Source: Bacteroidota bacterium
GTDB taxonomy: Bacteria > Bacteroidota > Ignavibacteria > UBA10030 > UBA6906
DNA: 64,000 bases
Assembly: GCA_030835135.1 (NCBI GenBank)
Contig: JAUQWO010000004.1
Span: 37,468-101,467 of the forward strand
Direction: 5' to 3'
Shown here: positions 60,502 to 64,000 of the stretch, one piece after another
How the letters are laid out: the number at the start of each line of letters is the position of its first letter
Numbering within the stretch: position 1 is the stretch's first letter
Position numbers and translations under genes: made by a program
Notes under the pieces: model-generated
What the model saw: only the letters and a program-made list of their open reading frames with translations
What the model was told of the DNA's origin: nothing
Databases searched by the model: none

Positions 60502-60526
60502 CATCTTTCTTGAAATAATCTATATT
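60498..60526 (+). promoter_or_regulatory. Near-perfect promoter of rho
   Basis: TTGACA (60498-60503), 17-nt spacer, TATATT (60521-60526). The -35 box overlaps the folC stop codon region. Predicted start near 60533, giving a rho leader of about 160 nt. Confidence 0.75.
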
Positions 60527-60538
60527 CCACAAGGGTTT

Positions 60539-60610
60539 ATGAATCGCTTCGATTTGCCTTATCCACATCCCTTATCTCAATCACACGTCCAACCGATACT
60601 CCGTTCCTGA
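60539..60610 (+). CDS. Candidate rho leader peptide in a C-rich leader
   Basis: A 23-codon frame (MNRFDLPYPHPLSQSHVQPI...) directly after the promoter with AAGGG just upstream. The RNA from about 60548 to 60650 is rich in C, poor in G and full of YC dinucleotides, the composition of a Rho-utilisation site. Rho in E. coli is autoregulated by termination in its leader, and a short rhoL ORF lies there; this looks like the same arrangement. The ORF itself may be incidental. Confidence 0.4.
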   Translation: MNRFDLPYPHPLSQSHVQPILRS

Positions 60611-60694
60611 GTTCCTTCGACACCCACATGTGATTGCTAGCGGTACAGCTGGGTTTCTAATATTCCATAATGTCTCTTACGAGGTTCTCCTTCC

Positions 60695-61948
60695 ATGGCC
60701 ATGGACATCTCAGAGCTCAAGTCCAAGAAGATAGCTGAGCTCAATCAGATCGCCAAAGAGCTGAACATCAGCGGCTACAGCGACCTGCGCAAGCAGGAGC
60801 TCATTTTCAAGATCCTCGAGGCTCAGACGGAGCAGGGAGGGTTCAGCTTCAGCCGGGGTGTACTGGAAGTGTTGCCGGATGGATACGGGTTCCTCCGGTC
60901 GGTGGACTACAATTACCTGCCGTCGCCTGACGATATCTATGTCTCGCCGTCCCAGATCAAGAAATTCAACCTGCGCACGGGCGATACGGTCAGCGGTCAG
61001 GTGCGCCCTCCGAAAGAAGGCGAACGTTTCTTCGCGCTCCTGCGCGTGGAAGCCGTGAACGATGAGAACCCCGAGACGATCCGTGAACGGGTCCTGTTCG
61101 ACAACCTCACTCCTCTGTATCCGAATTCTCCGCTCAAGCTCGAGACCGCACCCGGTGAATACTCCATGCGCATCATGGACATGCTCACCCCCGTGGGGAA
61201 GGGCCAGCGTGGTATGATCGTGTCGCCGCCGAAGGCCGGCAAGACCATCCTTCTGCAGAAGCTGGCGAACAGCATCTCCCGCAATCATCCCGAAGTGAAG
61301 CTCATCGTGTTGCTGATCGATGAGCGTCCGGAAGAGGTCACGGACATGGAGCGTTCGGTGAATGCCGAAGTGGTCAGCTCCACGTTCGATGAACCGCCGG
61401 AACGGCACGTGCAGGTGGCGGACATGGTCCTGGAGAAGGCGAAGCGTCTGGTGGAAGCGCGCCGCGACGTGGTCATCCTTCTCGACAGCATCACGCGTCT
61501 GGCGCGGGCGCATAACACGGTGGTACCGCATTCCGGCAAGATCCTGTCGGGCGGCGTGGACGCGAACGCGCTCCATAAGCCGAAGCGGTTCTTCGGCGCG
61601 GCCCGTAACATCGAAGAGGGCGGCAGTCTCACCATCGTTGCCACGGCCCTCATCGAGACCGGCAGCCGTATGGACGAGGTCATCTTCGAAGAGTTCAAGG
61701 GTACGGGTAACATGGAGATCGTGCTCGACCGGAAGTTGAGCGACCGCCGCGTGTTCCCGGCAATGGATGTCAACCGCTCCGGAACCCGCAAGGAAGAGCT
61801 CCTCATCGATGCCGACGATCTGAACCGGATCTGGATCCTCCGCAAGATCTTCGCCGAGATGAACACCGTGGAAGGTATGGAGTTCATGCTGGAAAAGATG
61901 CGCGGGACGAAGGGTAACAAGGAGTTCTTGCGCTCGATGAGCAGCTGA
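60695..61948 (+). CDS. rho: Transcription termination factor Rho
   Basis: A 417-residue hexameric RNA-dependent ATPase of standard length. N-terminal helical domain ([20 protein letters not shown]), then the cold-shock RNA-binding domain ([20 protein letters not shown]...[13 protein letters not shown]), the ATPase domain with Walker A SPPKAGKT at about residues 178-185, Walker [15 protein letters not shown], and later blocks TSILDSITRL-type [13 protein letters not shown] and the R-loop [21 protein letters not shown]. It ends transcription at C-rich sites. ATG 60695 (MAMDI) or the next ATG at 60701 could start. Confidence 0.97.
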   Translation: MAMDISELKSKKIAELNQIAKELNISGYSDLRKQELIFKILEAQTEQGGFSFSRGVLEVLPDGYGFLRSVDYNYLPSPDDIYVSPSQIKKFNLRTGDTVSGQVRPPKEGERFFALLRVEAVNDENPETIRERVLFDNLTPLYPNSPLKLETAPGEYSMRIMDMLTPVGKGQRGMIVSPPKAGKTILLQKLANSISRNHPEVKLIVLLIDERPEEVTDMERSVNAEVVSSTFDEPPERHVQVADMVLEKAKRLVEARRDVVILLDSITRLARAHNTVVPHSGKILSGGVDANALHKPKRFFGAARNIEEGGSLTIVATALIETGSRMDEVIFEEFKGTGNMEIVLDRKLSDRRVFPAMDVNRSGTRKEELLIDADDLNRIWILRKIFAEMNTVEGMEFMLEKMRGTKGNKEFLRSMSS

Positions 61949-61965
61949 CGCACGGGCAAAGGGTA

Positions 61966-62008
61966 AAAGGAAGAGGGAAAAAGGGCGACTTTTTTCCCTT
62001 TTCTTTTT
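61966..62008 (+). terminator. Terminator after rho
   Basis: Stem GGGAAAAAG/CTTTTTTCCC (61975-61983, 61989-61998; one bulged T) inside a longer symmetry AAAAGG...CCTTTT, followed by TTCTTTTTTC. A Rho-independent terminator directly downstream of rho. Confidence 0.75.
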
Positions 62009-62074
62009 TCCCGCTTTTTGGCATGTTTGTTCTACCTTCTGCCCTTTTCCTTCTCTTCCACAAGAGAGGTGCGT

Positions 62075-63256
62075 ATGCGTGACGTCGTCATCGCCGGAGC
62101 CTGCCGGACCCCGATAGGGAGCTTTCAGGGGACGCTGAGCTCCATCCCCGCCCCCCGCCTCGGGGCGATCGTGATCGCCGAGGCCGTTCGCCGGGCAGGT
62201 ATCCCACCCGCTGCCGTCCATGAAGTGATCATGGGTAACGTCATCCAGGCAGGCGTCGGCCAGGCCCCCGCGCGCCAGGCCTCCCGCTTCGCCGGACTGC
62301 CGGACAGTGTGGAATGCGTGACGGTCAATAAGGTGTGCGGCTCCGGGTTGAAAGCTGTGATGCTTGCGGTGCAGGCCATTCAGACCGGCGATGCGGACAT
62401 CATCGTCGCGGGCGGGATGGAGAGCATGTCGAATGCCCCGTACCTCCTCGACAAGGCGCGGACCGGCTACCGGATGGGGAACGCGGAGATCCAGGATGCC
62501 CTGTACCGCGACGGTCTCATCGATGTGTATAACAAGTATCTCATGGGCAATGCGGCGGAGATCTGCGCGCGCGAGTGCAGCATCACGCGCGAAGCGCAGG
62601 ATGCGTTCGCGATCGAAAGCTACACGCGTGCCCAGGCAGCGCAGAAGACCGGCGCCTTCGCCGCGGAGATCGTTCCCGTCGGCGTTCCGGGGAAGAAGGG
62701 CGAGGAGGTGCTGGTGAAGGACGATGAGGATCCCACCCGGACCAATTTCGAGAAGATCCCCACGCTCCGTCCGGCATTCGAGAAGGACGGCACCATCACC
62801 GCGGCGAATGCCTCGAAGATGAGCGACGGGGCGGCGGCGATGGTCGTGATGTCCGCCGACGCGGCGGCACGCCTGAACGTCCGGCACCAGGCGCGCATCC
62901 TCCGTCAGGCATCGGCGGCGAAAGCACCCGAGTGGTTCACCACCGCGCCCGCGGACGCGATCGCCAAAGTGCTCGCCCGTCAGGGGCTGACGGTCGCCGA
63001 CATCGATCTGTTCGAAGTGAATGAAGCGTTCGCCGTGGTCGCACTCGCCGTGAATGCGCTTGCGAAGCTCGATCCCGCCCGGGTGAATGTGCATGGCGGT
63101 GCGATCGCCCTCGGCCACCCGCTCGGCGCAAGCGGTGCGCGTATCCTGGTGACGCTCATCCATGCGATGGAACGGATGAACAAGAAGCGCGGACTCGCCA
63201 CGCTGTGCATCGGTGGCGGCGAAGCGAGCGCGGTCATTGTCGAGCGGCCAGCCTGA
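62075..63256 (+). CDS. Acetyl-CoA acetyltransferase (thiolase)
   Basis: A 393-residue biosynthetic-type thiolase of standard length. Active-site Cys88 in NKVCGSGLKAVMLA, then GGMESMSNAPYLL, NEAFAVVALA, the His in NVHGGAIALGHPLGASGARI and the second Cys in TLCIGGGEASAV. It condenses or cleaves acetoacetyl-CoA in the cytoplasm, as first step towards hydroxybutyrate/butanoate or in fatty-acid degradation. GAGAGG precedes ATG 62075; the frame to 62018 lies in terminator DNA. It is followed after 35 nt by a hydroxyacyl-CoA dehydrogenase gene, forming a two-step set. Confidence 0.93.
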   Translation: MRDVVIAGACRTPIGSFQGTLSSIPAPRLGAIVIAEAVRRAGIPPAAVHEVIMGNVIQAGVGQAPARQASRFAGLPDSVECVTVNKVCGSGLKAVMLAVQAIQTGDADIIVAGGMESMSNAPYLLDKARTGYRMGNAEIQDALYRDGLIDVYNKYLMGNAAEICARECSITREAQDAFAIESYTRAQAAQKTGAFAAEIVPVGVPGKKGEEVLVKDDEDPTRTNFEKIPTLRPAFEKDGTITAANASKMSDGAAAMVVMSADAAARLNVRHQARILRQASAAKAPEWFTTAPADAIAKVLARQGLTVADIDLFEVNEAFAVVALAVNALAKLDPARVNVHGGAIALGHPLGASGARILVTLIHAMERMNKKRGLATLCIGGGEASAVIVERPA

Positions 63257-63291
63257 TCCATCCAGCCATCTGATCCGGAGCAGCGAAGGTC

Positions 63292-64000
63292 ATGGAGATC
63301 AAACACGTGTGTGTGGTCGGTGCGGGGACCATGGGCAACGGCATCGCCCACACGTTCGCGCAGCACGGGTATGAGGTCACGCTCGTGGACGTCCGGCAGG
63401 ACCTGGTGGACCGCGGCATCGCCACGATCACGACCAATCTGGACCGGCAGATCAAGAAGGGGACCATTGCGGCGGCGGACCGCGGTGCGATCCTCGCGCG
63501 GCTGCATCCGTCGGTCGATCTGAAGGCCGCAGCCGCGGGCGCCGACCTTGCGGTCGAAGCGGCATCGGAGAACCCGGAGGTCAAACGCGGCATCTTCATG
63601 GCGCTCGACGCCGCATGCCGTCCCGGCGTGATCCTGGCGACGAACACGTCGTCCATCTCGATCACCGTGCTGGCGTCGGTCACGAAGCGGCCCGACCGCG
63701 TGATCGGGATGCACTTCATGAATCCCGTGCCGATGATGAAGCTCGTCGAGATCATCCGGGGTCATCTGTCGTCCGATGCGACCACCGGCACGGTCGTGGA
63801 TCTCTGCCGGAGACTCGAGAAGGAACCCGTGGAGGTGCACGACTATCCGGGCTTCATCGCCAACCGCATCCTGATGCCGATGATCAACGAGGCGATCACG
63901 TGCGTGATGGAGGGGGTGGCAACCCCGCACGCGATCGATGCCATCATGAAACTCGGGATGGCGCATCCGATGGGGCCCCTGCAGCTTGCGGACTTCATCG
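63292..64000 (+). CDS. 3-hydroxybutyryl-CoA dehydrogenase, 5' part
   Basis: The frame starts at ATG 63292 (CGAAGG upstream) and is open to the window end, giving 236 residues of about 285. NAD-binding start IKHVCVVGAGTMGNGIAHTFAQHGYEVTLVD (Rossmann G-x-G-x-x-G), then NTSSISITVLASVTKRPDRVIGMHFMNPVPMMKLVEII with the catalytic His in GMHFMNP, and EVHDYPGFIANRILMPMINEAI with the conserved P-G-F-x-x-N-R. It interconverts acetoacetyl-CoA and 3-hydroxybutyryl-CoA using NAD(P)H. With the thiolase upstream it would form the start of a butyryl-CoA or polyhydroxybutyrate branch, or act in beta-oxidation. The 3' end is cut off. Confidence 0.92.
   Translation, partial: MEIKHVCVVGAGTMGNGIAHTFAQHGYEVTLVDVRQDLVDRGIATITTNLDRQIKKGTIAAADRGAILARLHPSVDLKAAAAGADLAVEAASENPEVKRGIFMALDAACRPGVILATNTSSISITVLASVTKRPDRVIGMHFMNPVPMMKLVEIIRGHLSSDATTGTVVDLCRRLEKEPVEVHDYPGFIANRILMPMINEAITCVMEGVATPHAIDAIMKLGMAHPMGPLQLADFI

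Overview
The window reads as chromosomal DNA of a GC-rich Gram-negative bacterium of the Bacteroidota/Chlorobiota (FCB) group, most plausibly an Ignavibacteria- or Chlorobi-like lineage. Supporting evidence: eight secreted proteins end in the type IX secretion (T9SS) C-terminal sorting domain (NPFNP...YRL...TKRLLL type), there are two PorV/PorQ-family outer-membrane proteins, a gingipain-like C25 peptidase, several lipoproteins, and FCB-style housekeeping genes. The taxonomic placement is inference; no rRNA is present. There is one tRNA (Leu, CAA). I see no insertion sequence, prophage or CRISPR array.

Layout. 0-8.3 kb: tail of a 5'-nucleotidase, an unknown P-loop protein, an OPA-type MFS transporter, corA, an overlapping three-gene unit (two GT9 glycosyltransferases and a DUF2279 protein), and an NfeD/SPFH pair. 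8.4-13.0 kb (minus): a four-gene unit of lipoprotein, BNR-propeller T9SS cargo and two PorV-like proteins. 13.2-20.6 kb (plus): T9SS-exported subtilase, DUF4412 protein, OPT transporter, methyltransferase and DUF4328 membrane protein. 20.7-34.4 kb is a glycan-use region: PAT-family transporter plus N,N'-diacetylchitobiose phosphorylase behind a promoter with a palindromic operator-like site, then (minus) a secreted GH38-like hydrolase, a T9SS protein, a GPH sugar:cation symporter and a large beta-helix/FN3/CBM protein. 34.8-43.7 kb is a run of secreted proteins on the plus strand with unrelated bodies but similar sorting tails and related terminators, separated by long spacers holding orphan signal-peptide mini-ORFs. 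43.8-64 kb is mostly housekeeping: tRNA-Leu, a large outer-membrane protein, a methylguanine methyltransferase-like protein, UvrD/PcrA helicase, acyl-CoA carboxylase beta subunit, MltD with four LysM domains, a Spy/CpxP-like protein, a TPR lipoprotein followed by pyrK-pyrD-folC, rho, thiolase and a 3-hydroxyacyl-CoA dehydrogenase cut by the window edge.

Transcription signals are unusually legible. At least ten sites match TTGnnn-N17-TAnnnT, the best being TTGACA-N17-TATATT ahead of rho and ahead of the BNR gene at 42.4 kb. Two genes (GT9 at 3735, helicase at 48256) have their ATG only 7-8 nt after the -10 box and no Shine-Dalgarno, implying leaderless mRNAs. The most interesting material is the T9SS cargo array with its repeated tail-plus-terminator modules, the chitobiose locus and the rho leader.
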